64,000 nucleotides of DNA from an uncultured cyanobacterium (GCA_936920195.1 CAKZHE010000072.1:1-64000), one strand, 5' to 3'. Positions 27,541 through 37,299 are shown, counted from the stretch's first letter. Translations and numbers: made by a program. The notes: generated from the letters alone by a model not told the origin.

Positions 27541-28023
27541 ATGAGCAAAATATCAATTGCAGGATTAGCGATCGCTACGAATTTGTTTGTCGGTAGTGCG
27601 ATCGCCCAACCTATTACCATGAATTCGCAGCCTAGTCCTACTCAAGACCTACCTAGCAGCGTCAATTTAAAACCTGCCACTATTCAAGGAACGCGGGGTG
27701 CTGGCGCTCAATGTCGAGTGGGCGCAGGATTTTTGTCATTTTTCGATGCTACCAAATGCAGTTCAGAGTTGCCAGAGGCTGAAGGCAGCACCAGAGGAGT
27801 GAGAGTAGAGCGATCGCCTAGTCCTACACCTATTTATAACAATGTTACTAGCGATCTACCATCTCATACTGCTGCTACTATTCAAAAAGTCCAGACTCGC
27901 GGCGGCGATCAATGTTTAGTGGGCGCAGGGTTTTTAGCGACTTTAGATGCTACTCAGTGTGCTGCTGCCCCTGATGTTCCAGCCAATCATCTCCGGGGAG
28001 TCAGAGCCGAATCTCGCCCGTAG
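27541..28023 (+). CDS. Exported protein with internal duplication
   Basis: 160 residues. Signal peptide of about 22 residues (ends GSAIAQP). Two copies of a unit of about 50 residues follow: TIQ-x-TRG...QC-VGAGFL-F/T-DAT-KC...GVRVE (about 46-97) and TIQ...TRGGDQCLVGAGFL-DATQC...GVRAE (about 117-158). Each holds two cysteines that could pair. No known domain recognised. The stop codon is part of a GTAGGGGC repeat that starts here. It precedes another small exported protein by about 85 bases. Confidence 0.6.
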   Translation: MSKISIAGLAIATNLFVGSAIAQPITMNSQPSPTQDLPSSVNLKPATIQGTRGAGAQCRVGAGFLSFFDATKCSSELPEAEGSTRGVRVERSPSPTPIYNNVTSDLPSHTAATIQKVQTRGGDQCLVGAGFLATLDATQCAAAPDVPANHLRGVRAESRP

Positions 28024-28080
28024 GGGCAACCCCCCCGTGGTTGCTCTGATGCTAGGGTAGGCACAGGGGCTATCCCCCTA
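28019..28080. repeat. GTAGGGGCAAYCCCCC repeat, copy 1
   Basis: GTAGGGGCAACCCCCCCGTGG at the start and GGGGCTATCCCCCTACA at the end give an imperfect inverted repeat. Related copies lie at 33501-33533, 41300-41328 and 60839-60869. The element supplies the TAG stop of the gene at 27541. Confidence 0.65.
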
Positions 28081-28109
28081 CACTGTTTTGCAAATTAGGA
28101 GTTATTTTC

Positions 28110-28553
28110 ATGTTGCCAAAAATTGCCAGGATTTTGGGTTTAAGTGTATCTACTATTGCTGGTTCGGCAGCTTTATTTTGTACTAATCTGATTTTTCCGG
28201 CAGCTGCTAATGCTTGGTTTGATGTTTGCAACCAGTCCGGAGAAAATATCTCTGTGGCTTTTGCTTTTTATGAGGATAATTGGAAATCTCAAGGTTGGTG
28301 GAATCTAGATTCCGGTAGTTGTGCCAGACTTTATCCCGAAGACTTAAAAACTAAAAATACTTATTATTATGTTTATGCCAAGGGCAATCAAGGCGGCGAA
28401 TGGACAGGCGATCGCGCTTTTTGTACAGTTACTCAAAAGTTTCTGTTAGCCAATGCCAATCAAGTTTGTCGCGGCAATAACCGAGTCTGGAAGAACTTTA
28501 TTGAAGTATTTACAGGAGAATATAGCAATTACACTATGAATTTAAGCGATTAG
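28110..28553 (+). CDS. Exported DUF1036 protein
   Basis: 147 residues. Signal peptide/TM of about 34 residues (ends FPAAANA), then a DUF1036-type domain: FDVCNQSGENISVAFAF, GWWNLDSGSCARLYP and a Cys-containing C-terminal half. The family is exported and of unknown function. An AGGAG site lies 8 bases upstream of the ATG. The TAG stop is the first element of a GGGAATA heptamer array. Confidence 0.75.
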   Translation: MLPKIARILGLSVSTIAGSAALFCTNLIFPAAANAWFDVCNQSGENISVAFAFYEDNWKSQGWWNLDSGSCARLYPEDLKTKNTYYYVYAKGNQGGEWTGDRAFCTVTQKFLLANANQVCRGNNRVWKNFIEVFTGEYSNYTMNLSD

Positions 28554-28650
28554 GGAATAGGGAATAGGGAATAATAGGGAATAGGGGGGAGAGGAAATAG
28601 GGGGGAGAGGAAATAATAGGGAATAGGAGGGAGAGGAAATAATAGGGAAT
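28553..28650. repeat. GGGAATA-type heptamer array
   Basis: Tandem copies of TAGGGAA interspersed with GGGGGAGAGGAAA units. This is a short tandemly repeated repetitive (STRR) sequence, common in filamentous cyanobacteria. It begins in the stop codon of the DUF1036 gene. No spacers, so not CRISPR. Confidence 0.8.
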
Positions 28651-28692
28651 GAGGCGATCGCAGTTTTCGCACTCTACTAATTTAATCATTTC

Positions 28693-28783
28693 CAGGACTT
28701 CCGCAACACCTCTATTAGTAGGGTGTGTTAGCGCAGCGTAACGCACCATAAACGCTATATGCAGAGCAACTGCGTAAGTCCTG
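28693..28783. mobile_element. MITE-like element, complete copy
   Basis: 91 bases bounded by CAGGACTTCCGCA and TGCGTAAGTCCTG (inverted, one mismatch). The interior matches positions 1-75 of the window almost exactly in inverse orientation. No coding capacity. Terminal inverted repeats plus multiple copies suggest a MITE moved by a transposase in trans. No clear target-site duplication could be defined by eye. Confidence 0.75.
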
Positions 28784-28816
28784 AGAATGACATAATCCCA
28801 TTATTAAAACGAGTAG

Positions 28817-28912
28817 ATTCCCCAATTCCCAATTCCCAATTCCCAATTCCCAATTCCCTGTTCCCTGTTCCCTGTTCCCAATTCCCTGTTCCCTGTTCCC
28901 AATTCCCTTTTA
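28817..28912. repeat. CCCAATT/CCCTGTT heptamer array
   Basis: About 13 tandem heptamers, first CCCAATT, then CCCTGTT with mixed copies. Orientation is opposite to the GGGAATA array at 28553-28650, with the MITE-like element between them. The array ends at the stop codon of the minus-strand kinase gene. Confidence 0.85.
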
Positions 28913-30472
28913 ACCCGAAATATCGGAGGCAGTCCGAATTGATTCTAATTTAATCAATATTTTCGGTTTCAGTTTTTCAAACTCTTGCTTCAGTAATTTC
29001 TTACTCGTTTGGGGTTGAGCAGCTGAAAACAGTGACTGACTATTGTTTGCCCAATCTAAAAGCATTTTTCGTTGGGCTGGAGCAATAGTTGAAGTCATAA
29101 TATTTGCACAACGCTGCGGATTTTCTATGGAGAAGAATAGAATCCGATAGTCACCATATTCTCCGAGATTGCGTGCTAATTCTTGACCTAAAGGTGTTTT
29201 TAAATCTAGATAGCAAGGCATCCACCGCGCCCCTATGTCTCGGTTGTACAAAGCGGTGATCCAAAGAATCATCGGGTGGGGGGACATTAAAAACAGAAAC
29301 TGATTATAGCGAGTGCTAATTTGGCGATTCATCACTTCCTGTTTGTGTAGCATTACCCACACAGTTGCCCCAACTTCTATGGTAGTACGAAGTATATGGG
29401 GAAAGACAATTTCGGCAATGGGTTTATTTTTAGGCCAAGCAGCTATTCGACAAGCATCGTCGAGGGAAACGGCAAGTATCGGTTCTACTGGAGGCGTTAT
29501 TATGGGTTTAGGTTTAGCAGGTACTTCTTTAATTGGATTTTCTATGGGTCTGCTGGGACTCAAACTCTTTTCTATTTGTTCTAATACTCGTAATACTTCG
29601 GTAGAACTTTGGGGGCGATCGCTCGGTGATTTGGCGAGACAACTCATCACCAAGTTTTCTAAAGCTTTCGGTAGTTTTAGATGGGGATTAACTTGATCGA
29701 AGGTTTTGGGGGTGAGGAAGTGATGGGATTTGTACCAGCCACCAAAGGAGTGAGTTTCGGCGTGGAGGGGCATTTCGCTAGTTAGCATTTCAAACATCAT
29801 CACGCCCAAACTATAGATATCGGAACGATTGTCTAACTCCTTGCCTTCCATTTGTTCGGGAGAGCAATAGGCCAGGGTTCCCATAAAGGAGTGAGTTTGA
29901 CTGCTGTCAGATTGGAGCAGTTTAGCAATCCCAAAATCTAGGATTTTCACTAATTCTCCTAACGTCGCATCTTTAATAACAAGAATATTGCTAGGTTTAA
30001 TATCCCGATGAATAATTGGACAAAGTTCATTTTCAATGAAGATCCCTTCGTGGGCGCACTGCAATCCCAAACAAATTTGACGACCTAAAGTTAAAAATCG
30101 AGCTAGTGGCAATGGTTTGGGCTTGATTAATTCGCTCAATCCATCACCTTTGAGAAATTCCATCACATAGAAGGGTATTTCAGTATCGTCGATACCGTAA
30201 TCCCTAACTCGGACAATATGAATGCTTTTTTCGCCCAGCAAAGCACAAATTGTCGCTTCGCGCTCGAAGCGATCGCGCATTTTTCGATTCAGCAGCGTAT
30301 GGGAAAGGAATTTGACTGCTACAGGTACGCCGCCCAGTAACATATCTCTGGCTAGATACACTCGACCCATTGCACCTTTGCCTACCAACTCAATGAGTCG
30401 ATAGCGGTTGGCGAGTAAGCGACCAATGTTTGGGTCTGGCGACATTTTGGCAGCTCCGCTATTTTGGAGCAT
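28910..30472 (-). CDS. Serine/threonine protein kinase
   Basis: 520 residues. Hanks-type kinase domain at about 18-285: glycine loop [12 protein letters not shown], catalytic Lys in [14 protein letters not shown] (about 154-161) and DFGIAKLL (about 177). A proline-rich linker (about 310-335) leads to a C-terminal domain of about 190 residues without a recognised fold, seen in cyanobacterial kinases. No transmembrane helix was seen, so it is likely cytoplasmic. The C-terminal domain probably senses or targets. Substrate unknown. Single gene on the minus strand; an inverted repeat lies 50 bases upstream. Confidence 0.88.
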   Translation of the reverse strand: MLQNSGAAKMSPDPNIGRLLANRYRLIELVGKGAMGRVYLARDMLLGGVPVAVKFLSHTLLNRKMRDRFEREATICALLGEKSIHIVRVRDYGIDDTEIPFYVMEFLKGDGLSELIKPKPLPLARFLTLGRQICLGLQCAHEGIFIENELCPIIHRDIKPSNILVIKDATLGELVKILDFGIAKLLQSDSSQTHSFMGTLAYCSPEQMEGKELDNRSDIYSLGVMMFEMLTSEMPLHAETHSFGGWYKSHHFLTPKTFDQVNPHLKLPKALENLVMSCLAKSPSDRPQSSTEVLRVLEQIEKSLSPSRPIENPIKEVPAKPKPIITPPVEPILAVSLDDACRIAAWPKNKPIAEIVFPHILRTTIEVGATVWVMLHKQEVMNRQISTRYNQFLFLMSPHPMILWITALYNRDIGARWMPCYLDLKTPLGQELARNLGEYGDYRILFFSIENPQRCANIMTSTIAPAQRKMLLDWANNSQSLFSAAQPQTSKKLLKQEFEKLKPKILIKLESIRTASDISG

Positions 30473-30522
30473 TTGATTGAATCTACCTATTTATCAAAAG
30501 GTGAAAACAGATAAGAAACTGA

Positions 30523-30564
30523 GGATTGGGAAGCCCAAAATTTAAAATTCTGGCTTCCCAATCC
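30523..30564. terminator. 13-bp inverted repeat hairpin
   Basis: GGATTGGGAAGCC (30523-30535) and its exact complement (30552-30564) with a 16-base AT-rich loop. It lies about 75 bases beyond the stop of the minus-strand gene at 30639-31130 and upstream of the kinase. It may terminate that transcript, although no T-run follows. Confidence 0.45.
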
Positions 30565-30638
30565 CTATTTTCCCAGAAACTATCCTGGTCAGCTAGTCTG
30601 GTAGCCCTATGAGCCAAGCCGAAAATTTCAGGGCAATC

Positions 30639-31130
30639 CTATTCTGGCTGACGTTCCAAAGTTGCCTCCATAGTGCTGGTGAGGTAATTAACTGCAATGA
30701 TGCCGCTGGAGACGTAGTAGGTGTTGTCATCCACTCGATAGAAGGTTTCAAAACCACTACGACGCTGGCGATCGCCGAGTACCCAGTAACGCTGCACAAT
30801 TGATTCTGGCCCTACCCAACCTTCGCCTTCAACACGACCAAGAATGCTGTGTTGTAGGACAAAAGTATATTGGCGCTCTCCAGCATCCAAACGGCCTCGA
30901 TACTGAAAGGAAATTTCCTCGCGATCGCTGCCTGGAAAAATCAGCTTTGTCACCATTGTGAACCAGTTTTCCCGACTCCAAGCCACTATGGTTTTACCTT
31001 TGACGGTAATGGGCATACCATTGCGCTCCATCCAGTTGCCTTGGAGCATCCAGCGTCCTGCCTCCATTAAAAATTTATGTGTCACAAAGTAGCTACCTTT
31101 TGCCGGGAGTGCGGTACCGTCTAGAAACAC
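30639..31130 (-). CDS. Conserved hypothetical protein, GTG start
   Basis: 163 residues, soluble, rich in aromatic residues (AGRWMLQGNW, GKTIVAWSRENWF, RVEGEGWVGPESIVQRYWVLGD), suggesting a lipocalin-like or heme-binding type beta-barrel, but I do not recognise the family. The frame opens at a GTG; two codons upstream in frame is a TAA, preceded by ATGATGCAG, so the native N-terminus may have been shortened by a stop mutation. A weak TAAGG sits too close to the GTG to be a good ribosome site. Between the kinase and anmK genes. Confidence 0.6.
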   Translation of the reverse strand: MFLDGTALPAKGSYFVTHKFLMEAGRWMLQGNWMERNGMPITVKGKTIVAWSRENWFTMVTKLIFPGSDREEISFQYRGRLDAGERQYTFVLQHSILGRVEGEGWVGPESIVQRYWVLGDRQRRSGFETFYRVDDNTYYVSSGIIAVNYLTSTMEATLERQPE

Positions 31131-31306
31131 GCCTTACTGCATCATAATAGCGATCCTAAAATTAGAGGATGAAAGGCGGCAAATCAAGTATAACCGCTTC
31201 GGGGGAGGTGGGAAGGTGGGGAGTTAAGAATATTAGGAAGTTGGAAATACGAAATAACTTTTTTTTCACCTCATCACCCCACCTCCCAATCACCCCATCA
31301 CCCTTT

Positions 31307-32503
31307 TTAAGTTGTCCAAATATCCCCTAGGAGCTTGGCTTGCTTGGCTCCTGTTACTTTGGGTAGGTTGCCGGGAATGCCCCCAACCCGCCAGTAAGCC
31401 AAAACTGCAAAGGCGATCGCTTCTTTATTATCAGCGCTTAATCCCCATTGATCGGTGGTTTCCACCAAAATGGGGGATTGGCGATTGGGAAGAGAATAGT
31501 TTTCTGGTGCATTCAATAGGTGTTGCAGGCGTTGTTTGAGGTAAAGATTGCGACTGCCACCGCCACAGAGTAACACGCGATCGGGCATTTGGGATAAAAA
31601 ATTGTTATAGCTCAGGACAATACTAGCGGCGGTGAATTCTGTCAGGGTGGCTAGAAAGTCGGCGGGATTAAGTTGTTCGGTGGTGGCATCTGTCAAACAC
31701 TCCTGAAAATAATCCCAGCCAAATAATTCCCGTCCGGTGGATTTGGGCGGGAATTGCTGAAAATATTCGTGAGCGAGCCATTTTTCTAATAAGGGGGTGC
31801 AGACAGTTCCGGTTGCTGCCCAAGCGCCATTATTGTCGTAGGTTTGAGCGCCCTGGGATAGATGATGGACGGCTAAATCAATTAAGCTGTTGCCGGGACC
31901 AGTATCCCAACCAAAGATACCATCTGACCAGCGATCGCCCTGACGGGGGGGCAGATAAGTTAAGTTGCCAATGCCGCCAATATTCTGTACGCAGCGGGAT
32001 TCCGTGGGATGACTGAGCAAACAAGCATCGATTTTGGAGACTAGGGGCGCTCCTTGTCCCCCAGCGGCAATATCGGCGACTCGAAAGTTGTTGACGGTGG
32101 TAATTCCGGTCAATTCGGCAATGAGACTGCCTCGACCTAGTTGCAGACTGTAGCCTAATTTGGCGTGGTGAGAGGTGGCTTTTTCTGGTTTCGGAGGCCG
32201 ATGGTAGACGGTTTGACCGTGGGAACCGATTAGTTGGACGGAATGGGTGTCAGCTTGAATTGCTTGGGCTGCTTGGGCAAAGGAGAAGGCGATCGCATCA
32301 TCCAATTCTGCCAGTTCCAGCATGGATAAAGCTCCGCCAGCACAAACTTGTAAAATCCGCTCTCTCAAATCTGGGGGATAGGGATAGGTTTTGCCCGCAA
32401 TTAATTCCACCTTTAAATCCACCTCTTGACCAGAGATTTCTACCAAGGCGGCATCAATCCCATCTACTGACGTGCCACTAATTAAACCAATTACGCGAGT
32501 CAT
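31307..32503 (-). CDS. anmK: Anhydro-N-acetylmuramic acid kinase AnmK
   Basis: 398 residues, normal length. AnmK opens the 1,6-anhydro ring of recycled anhydro-MurNAc and phosphorylates it, giving MurNAc-6-phosphate. The N-terminal [14 protein letters not shown] is the family ATP/sugar motif; [28 protein letters not shown] and [12 protein letters not shown] are further conserved segments. It acts in the cytoplasm in cell-wall recycling, which fits the GH3/NagZ encoded at 42112. The start is the ATG at 32503, 9 bases from the divergent neighbouring open frame. Confidence 0.92.
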   Translation of the reverse strand: MTRVIGLISGTSVDGIDAALVEISGQEVDLKVELIAGKTYPYPPDLRERILQVCAGGALSMLELAELDDAIAFSFAQAAQAIQADTHSVQLIGSHGQTVYHRPPKPEKATSHHAKLGYSLQLGRGSLIAELTGITTVNNFRVADIAAGGQGAPLVSKIDACLLSHPTESRCVQNIGGIGNLTYLPPRQGDRWSDGIFGWDTGPGNSLIDLAVHHLSQGAQTYDNNGAWAATGTVCTPLLEKWLAHEYFQQFPPKSTGRELFGWDYFQECLTDATTEQLNPADFLATLTEFTAASIVLSYNNFLSQMPDRVLLCGGGSRNLYLKQRLQHLLNAPENYSLPNRQSPILVETTDQWGLSADNKEAIAFAVLAYWRVGGIPGNLPKVTGAKQAKLLGDIWTT

Positions 32504-32557
32504 TATGTATAATTGTTCCTTAAGAATGATCTGAGCAACTATTCTCCAATTTTACTG

Positions 32558-33484
32558 ATGACTAACCAACCTGAACCACGGGAAAGCTACTCTCCCTCAC
32601 CCTTGCCAGTATACAGAGCTAACACAAGCTCTCAAATTGTGAGAAAACCACCCACCGCACCCCCAACCCTGATCGAGAAGTGGGTAGTCTGGGAAATGAA
32701 CTTTTGTATCAATACTAATGGTATCCGCTTCGGCACCGAAAGTTTACACGACATCTTAAAACCCGCTCTAGAAACTCAAGATGTGCCTGTTGATATTTTC
32801 TTTGCCCCTGATGCCCGCTGGATTGTGGCAGGTGCTAGAGGCATTAAGATCGATCAAGACCGTCGTCAGAGAGTGGTTGCTACACTCCGAAACTCGATAT
32901 ATACAGATATGCAGTTTATTGCTGGTATTGATTATTTTGGCAACACGAATAACTGGGCAAATATTCAAATGATGCTGATTGTTCAGCCAGAAGAAGTTTC
33001 AGAACCACAGCGGCCTATAAAACCAGAAGAGCCTAATGCTAAACCTCTCATTCCTCGAGAAGCGTTATTTCTTCTGATTTTTGTTTCTGTTCTTCTCTTT
33101 TTTGCTGCTGGCGATGTTGGTAAGATGTTTGGATTCTTCGGAGGTATTGTTACAATTTTGCTTTATGTTGGTTCTAACCCCCAAGTCAAATCTGATAAAG
33201 AAAAATACCAAAAAGCATTAAATAGATATGAAGAAGAGCAAGCTAATTATGCAATAAAAAAAGAAAAAATAGCCATCGAGCGAGAGGAAAGAGCCAAAAA
33301 CAGACTTTCTCGTAGTTTCAAAACTGATGATCTGCGAGTATTCCACACAGTAATGACTCGTTCTATCGCCGCCATTGTTCACCAAGAAATACTAGCAAAA
33401 GGGGCATCAATTAAAGAATCTGTTGAAACCAATAATGCTAGCTCTGCTATTCCCAATACCAAAGATATTTTCGATGACTTTTAA
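32558..33484 (+). CDS. Two-TM membrane protein of HerA-type gene cluster
   Basis: 309 residues from the ATG at 32558 (MTNQPEP); an upstream ATG at 32513 overlaps the divergent anmK promoter region and is less likely. The N-terminal 150 residues form a soluble domain (VDIFFAPDARWIVAGARGI), followed by two adjacent hydrophobic segments (about 168-210) and a charged coiled coil (about 212-260). No known domain recognised. It heads a same-strand series of five genes and may tether the downstream ATPase at the membrane, but that is inference. A GTAGGGGC repeat separates it from the next gene. Confidence 0.6.
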   Translation: MTNQPEPRESYSPSPLPVYRANTSSQIVRKPPTAPPTLIEKWVVWEMNFCINTNGIRFGTESLHDILKPALETQDVPVDIFFAPDARWIVAGARGIKIDQDRRQRVVATLRNSIYTDMQFIAGIDYFGNTNNWANIQMMLIVQPEEVSEPQRPIKPEEPNAKPLIPREALFLLIFVSVLLFFAAGDVGKMFGFFGGIVTILLYVGSNPQVKSDKEKYQKALNRYEEEQANYAIKKEKIAIEREERAKNRLSRSFKTDDLRVFHTVMTRSIAAIVHQEILAKGASIKESVETNNASSAIPNTKDIFDDF

Positions 33485-33500
33485 ACCATTGTGTAATTTT

Positions 33501-33533
33501 TGTAGGGGCAATCCCCCCGCGATCGCCCCTACA
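33501..33533. repeat. GTAGGGGCAAYCCCCC repeat, copy 2
   Basis: TGTAGGGGC and GCCCCTACA form a 9-bp stem around an AATCCCCCCGCGATC centre. It lies between the first two genes of the HerA-type cluster and could act as a partial terminator or RNA processing site. Confidence 0.7.
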
Positions 33534-33579
33534 CGGCTTAAGAATGGTTTAGCTTTATTTCTTAATAGGATATTTTGCG

Positions 33580-36348
33580 ATGTCGGCACATCAAACACCT
33601 CTTTCTTATTGGCGCGGTTCAGCAGTCAGCAAAGGACAATCGCAAGAAATTGAGGTTTACAATCAATCAGCTATCAACGTCTTTAAACTCAAAGGTGTCC
33701 CTGACTTTGCCTCTGGTAGATTTAAGTCAATGGAACACTTAGATCCAGGAGGAAGAGTTTCTTTTATTGTCAGCTTGCAAAAAAGTTTACTCAAGAGCCT
33801 TGCTTACTTCAGTTACTCCCAAATGTCAGAAACGAATAACATTGCTTGCGGGTATAGTTTGAGAATTATTTATCGACCTTCTGGCAATGGTTCTAAAATT
33901 TCGACCGAAATCTACTTGTTAGCGAGAGTATCTAGCAACAACGGTGAAATTACCAATCTGAGAACAAAACAAGCACATTATATTGAGAGTAGCTTGCGAT
34001 CTCAACTTTATCAATTCGAGCCAGATCGCCAAACCGCAGAGGTGATTGACAAGGCGCGATCGCAAATACATCAACCTGCCACAAAAAAAGAATTTGACTG
34101 GCAAACCGACTGGTTAAATTCGGGAGTTCCACTTTCTTGTTACGAAATTCTCAAACAAGAAGATGTCTTTCCCTGGCTAGAAGAAGAAAAGAAATATTTC
34201 TATTCTCCGGGTAGCTATCAAGTCAACAATGGCAATAACATGATTGCCTTATTTGAACAACTACAAAGTTACACCAAACCAGTTTGCATTGATATCACTC
34301 TTGTCCCCACTCAAGTTGAAAATTACGAGAAAAAAGTTATTTCTCGTTATCTAGAGGCATTGAACAAAGCCAGTCGGGGCGATCGTCAAGAAGAGATTGA
34401 GCCAGACAGTAACACTCAAAATGCCAAAACAGCCTACGAAAACGTTAAGAAAAAATATTACTCTGGGATTGTCTTTTTATACAGCTATCGGGTATTTTCT
34501 CCCTGTCATAATACAGCCTATAGCGTTGCCAATCAACTTGCCACTACCTGCACAGCTAATGCTGTCACCGCTAGAGTTATAGAGATTACAGACATAAATT
34601 ATGCTATCAAAACGGCATTGCAAATCAATATCAATGAAAAGACTTGTCTCCCCGGAATTTGGGACAATACAGCCCCAAAGCCCGATGGATTTCAGGGAGG
34701 CCCAGATACCCTGAAAAGACTGCATCGGTTAGTTGATTTAGATGAAGCCACGGCTTTTTTCCGGCTACCAATTGCGATCAATCAACCTTGTGCCGGAGTA
34801 GAATATGACACTGGAATCAACCGTTATGCGGGGAAACAGCAAACCGCCAAAACAATTAATCTTGGTAATTACTCCCGCAACGGTATCACCACCGATGAAA
34901 CTTGCGAATTTAACATTGAAGATCTCAAAACCCATTTACTGATAGTTGGCGGTTCTGGAAGTGGCAAAACTACCACGACTTTTAATTTACTCACGCAACT
35001 TTGGGGTAAACACAAAATCCCGTTCATGATCTTCGATCCCAAAGTAACTCCTGAATATCGCTACTTAAAAAGACTGGATGTATTCAAAGATGATTTGCTG
35101 ATTTTTACTCCTGGTCAAGAATTGGTAACACCCTTTAGATTTAACCCTTTTGATGTCATTGACGGTATTCCTTTGCAAGAGCATATCTCTCGCATCTTTG
35201 ACTGTTTCATGGGTGCATTAAACCTAGAAGATCCCTTGCCATCATTCATCCAAGAAGCAATTGACTTTCATTATGAAAGGCGCAAATGGAAATTGGCTTT
35301 CAGCCGTGGCGGAGCAACGAATGAACAAGGAGAGCCTTTAGAAACGCCCACAATGCCAGACATTTTTGACAAAATTCTTGACTTGGCGCAAAAGAATTAT
35401 GGTAGTGATAAAGAAGTAGGCGATCGCATCAAAGGCGCACTCAAAGCTAGACTTTACCGACTCGTCTCCAAAACCGGAGTCGGACTAATGCTAGAAGCCA
35501 GCCGAGTCTTACCTCTCGATCGTCTCATGGAAAAACCGATCGTCTTTGAATTAGGAGGGTTAAATCAAGAAGAACAATCCCTATTTTCCCTATTCATGCT
35601 AGTTTTTGTCTTCGAGTATGTTCGCACCGTCAGAGTTGGCAAATCATTTCAACCTAAAACCAGAGAAGATGGCAGCAAAGAAAAAGCCACAGATTTAGAT
35701 TTACGCCACGTCATCTTAGTTGAAGAAGCACATAATATGCTTGGCAAAATCTCAGGTACAAGCGAAGTTAATGGAGGTAAATCTCAAGTAATTGATAAGT
35801 TTGCTCAAATCATGCGAGAAATGCGAGCCACAGGAGAAGGTGTTATTGTCGTAGATCAATCTCCATCTGCCCTAGCCCAGCCCATAGTTGATGCCACTAA
35901 CCTCAAACTAATGCACCGCCTCCCCTCACCTGATGACAGAGAATATTTAGGCAGAGCAATGTGTTTAACTGAAGGTGAGGCACAACTATCAGGAATCTTC
36001 TCACCTGGAGAATGTTTTTACTACGTTCCTGGTTGGGATGCCGCCCGCCGAGTTGCCACTGAAAACTTCAAAGCCAAGCCAGAAATAGGCAACCACCTGG
36101 AAACCCCTTGTACCGATGATGAAGTTAAAGCTTCCATGCAAGACTTTATTCAGCGCGACACAACTGATTTAATTTCAGAGTATGAGAAGACTAAAAATAG
36201 ACTCGCTGAAGACATTGCCAAATTGGAAGCGCGTATAGATAATGGACAACTTAAAAGAGAGATCGTTCAACTGCAACTTGAACAGAAGAAAAATCAAATC
36301 AAAAAAATCGCCGAACAAATTCAACTACTTTCAGAAAGAGGGTATTAA
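33580..36348 (+). CDS. HerA/VirB4-like (DUF87) ATPase
   Basis: 922 residues. The first 440 residues are of unknown fold. The ATPase has Walker A VGGSGSGKTTTT (about 455-466), FMIFDPK after it, Walker B VILVEEAHNML (about 709-719) and a sensor region GVIVVDQSPSALAQPI (about 758-773), all typical of the HerA/FtsK superfamily that pumps DNA or protein as hexamers. A coiled coil covers about 860-920. It differs from HerA of recombination in the large N-terminus and lack of an adjacent NurA nuclease. Stop and next ATG are 2 bases apart. Likely the motor of this cluster; substrate unknown. Confidence 0.75.
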   Translation: MSAHQTPLSYWRGSAVSKGQSQEIEVYNQSAINVFKLKGVPDFASGRFKSMEHLDPGGRVSFIVSLQKSLLKSLAYFSYSQMSETNNIACGYSLRIIYRPSGNGSKISTEIYLLARVSSNNGEITNLRTKQAHYIESSLRSQLYQFEPDRQTAEVIDKARSQIHQPATKKEFDWQTDWLNSGVPLSCYEILKQEDVFPWLEEEKKYFYSPGSYQVNNGNNMIALFEQLQSYTKPVCIDITLVPTQVENYEKKVISRYLEALNKASRGDRQEEIEPDSNTQNAKTAYENVKKKYYSGIVFLYSYRVFSPCHNTAYSVANQLATTCTANAVTARVIEITDINYAIKTALQININEKTCLPGIWDNTAPKPDGFQGGPDTLKRLHRLVDLDEATAFFRLPIAINQPCAGVEYDTGINRYAGKQQTAKTINLGNYSRNGITTDETCEFNIEDLKTHLLIVGGSGSGKTTTTFNLLTQLWGKHKIPFMIFDPKVTPEYRYLKRLDVFKDDLLIFTPGQELVTPFRFNPFDVIDGIPLQEHISRIFDCFMGALNLEDPLPSFIQEAIDFHYERRKWKLAFSRGGATNEQGEPLETPTMPDIFDKILDLAQKNYGSDKEVGDRIKGALKARLYRLVSKTGVGLMLEASRVLPLDRLMEKPIVFELGGLNQEEQSLFSLFMLVFVFEYVRTVRVGKSFQPKTREDGSKEKATDLDLRHVILVEEAHNMLGKISGTSEVNGGKSQVIDKFAQIMREMRATGEGVIVVDQSPSALAQPIVDATNLKLMHRLPSPDDREYLGRAMCLTEGEAQLSGIFSPGECFYYVPGWDAARRVATENFKAKPEIGNHLETPCTDDEVKASMQDFIQRDTTDLISEYEKTKNRLAEDIAKLEARIDNGQLKREIVQLQLEQKKNQIKKIAEQIQLLSERGY

Positions 36349-36350
36349 TC

Positions 36351-37262
36351 ATGGGCTACTTTAAACAATCAAAAAAAATGGATTTCAAGAAACCTGGTGA
36401 ACCTCAAGACATTGACACTCTCATTCAAGACATTGAAAGCGCCGATCGACAAGCAGATGAACAAATCGAAATCCTTGAAACCAGAATTAATGAAATAGAG
36501 AAACTAGACCAGAAATTTGACTCTATAACGGCCAAACTAGGTGAAGTTGAAGGAGACGCTTTACAAATTGTTCAACAGGAAATGTTGCAAGAACGAGAGA
36601 AAAAAGAACAGGAGGCCAACGAATGCAAAGATAAGCTAAAAGAAATTCAGCAGGAAATGCAGGAAAAACAAACGGAAATTGCTCAGGAGATCAGTAAAAG
36701 AGATGGATCATTATCAGAATTACAAGATACAGAAAGAGAATGTGATGTTGACTTAACTGAATCTAAAGACGCTGTAGAGAGTGAACGAAGCACATTTCAA
36801 CAAGCTGATAGTAAGGTTCAAGCAACTCTGAGTAAGATTGAATCTGCATTAGAAGACAATGAAATTTCTAAAAAAAAACCTGATATCTTAGAAAGCATAA
36901 ATAAAGTGCTTGAACAAGTTAAACATCAGGTGAATGAAAGTTTAAGTTCTTTCAAAGAATCTGCTGTAAAATGTCAAGCTGGATTAACAATTTTCTCGGC
37001 TCTTTTTACGGGTTTGCTAGGGAAGTATGAAGATGTTCTTTCTCCCATAATAGATATTACTAACAACACCATTTTAGCCCCAGGTATGCCTTTATCAAAC
37101 GGGTCGATTTTGGCAGAAATTAAAGAAATGTCTGATAAAAACAAGGAAAAGTTAGGAATAAATGATGATTTCCTAACTATTGAGGAAATAGAAAAGGAAG
37201 AGAGAGAGAGAAAGAAAAAAAAGGCATTGCGAAATAATTCATCCATAAGCACAAAAAAATAG
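36351..37262 (+). CDS. Coiled-coil protein of HerA-type gene cluster
   Basis: 303 residues, highly charged, with long coiled coil (about 20-200, many Glu/Lys/Gln heptads) and one moderately hydrophobic stretch (about 205-225). The C-terminus is basic (KKKKALRNNSSISTKK). No recognised domain. Preceded by an AGAGGG ribosome site and 2 bases after the ATPase stop, so it is co-translated with it. A scaffold or adaptor for the ATPase is the simplest guess. Confidence 0.55.
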   Translation: MGYFKQSKKMDFKKPGEPQDIDTLIQDIESADRQADEQIEILETRINEIEKLDQKFDSITAKLGEVEGDALQIVQQEMLQEREKKEQEANECKDKLKEIQQEMQEKQTEIAQEISKRDGSLSELQDTERECDVDLTESKDAVESERSTFQQADSKVQATLSKIESALEDNEISKKKPDILESINKVLEQVKHQVNESLSSFKESAVKCQAGLTIFSALFTGLLGKYEDVLSPIIDITNNTILAPGMPLSNGSILAEIKEMSDKNKEKLGINDDFLTIEEIEKEERERKKKKALRNNSSISTKK

Positions 37263-37299
37263 TTATGCAATTTTGCCGTTTAAAAAGTAGGAGATTAAT

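Noticed and set aside
28553-28912. Regularly repeated units that might be a CRISPR array
   Set aside because: The units are continuous heptamers without unique spacers. No I-D type repeat ending in a GAAAC-like sequence recurs anywhere in the window.
28759-28953. Plus-strand frame of 64 codons with Pro/Asn/Phe repeats
   Set aside because: It is translation of the heptamer array (7-base period gives a repeating peptide). Similar frames at 41934-42206 and 56552-56848 were rejected for the same reason.
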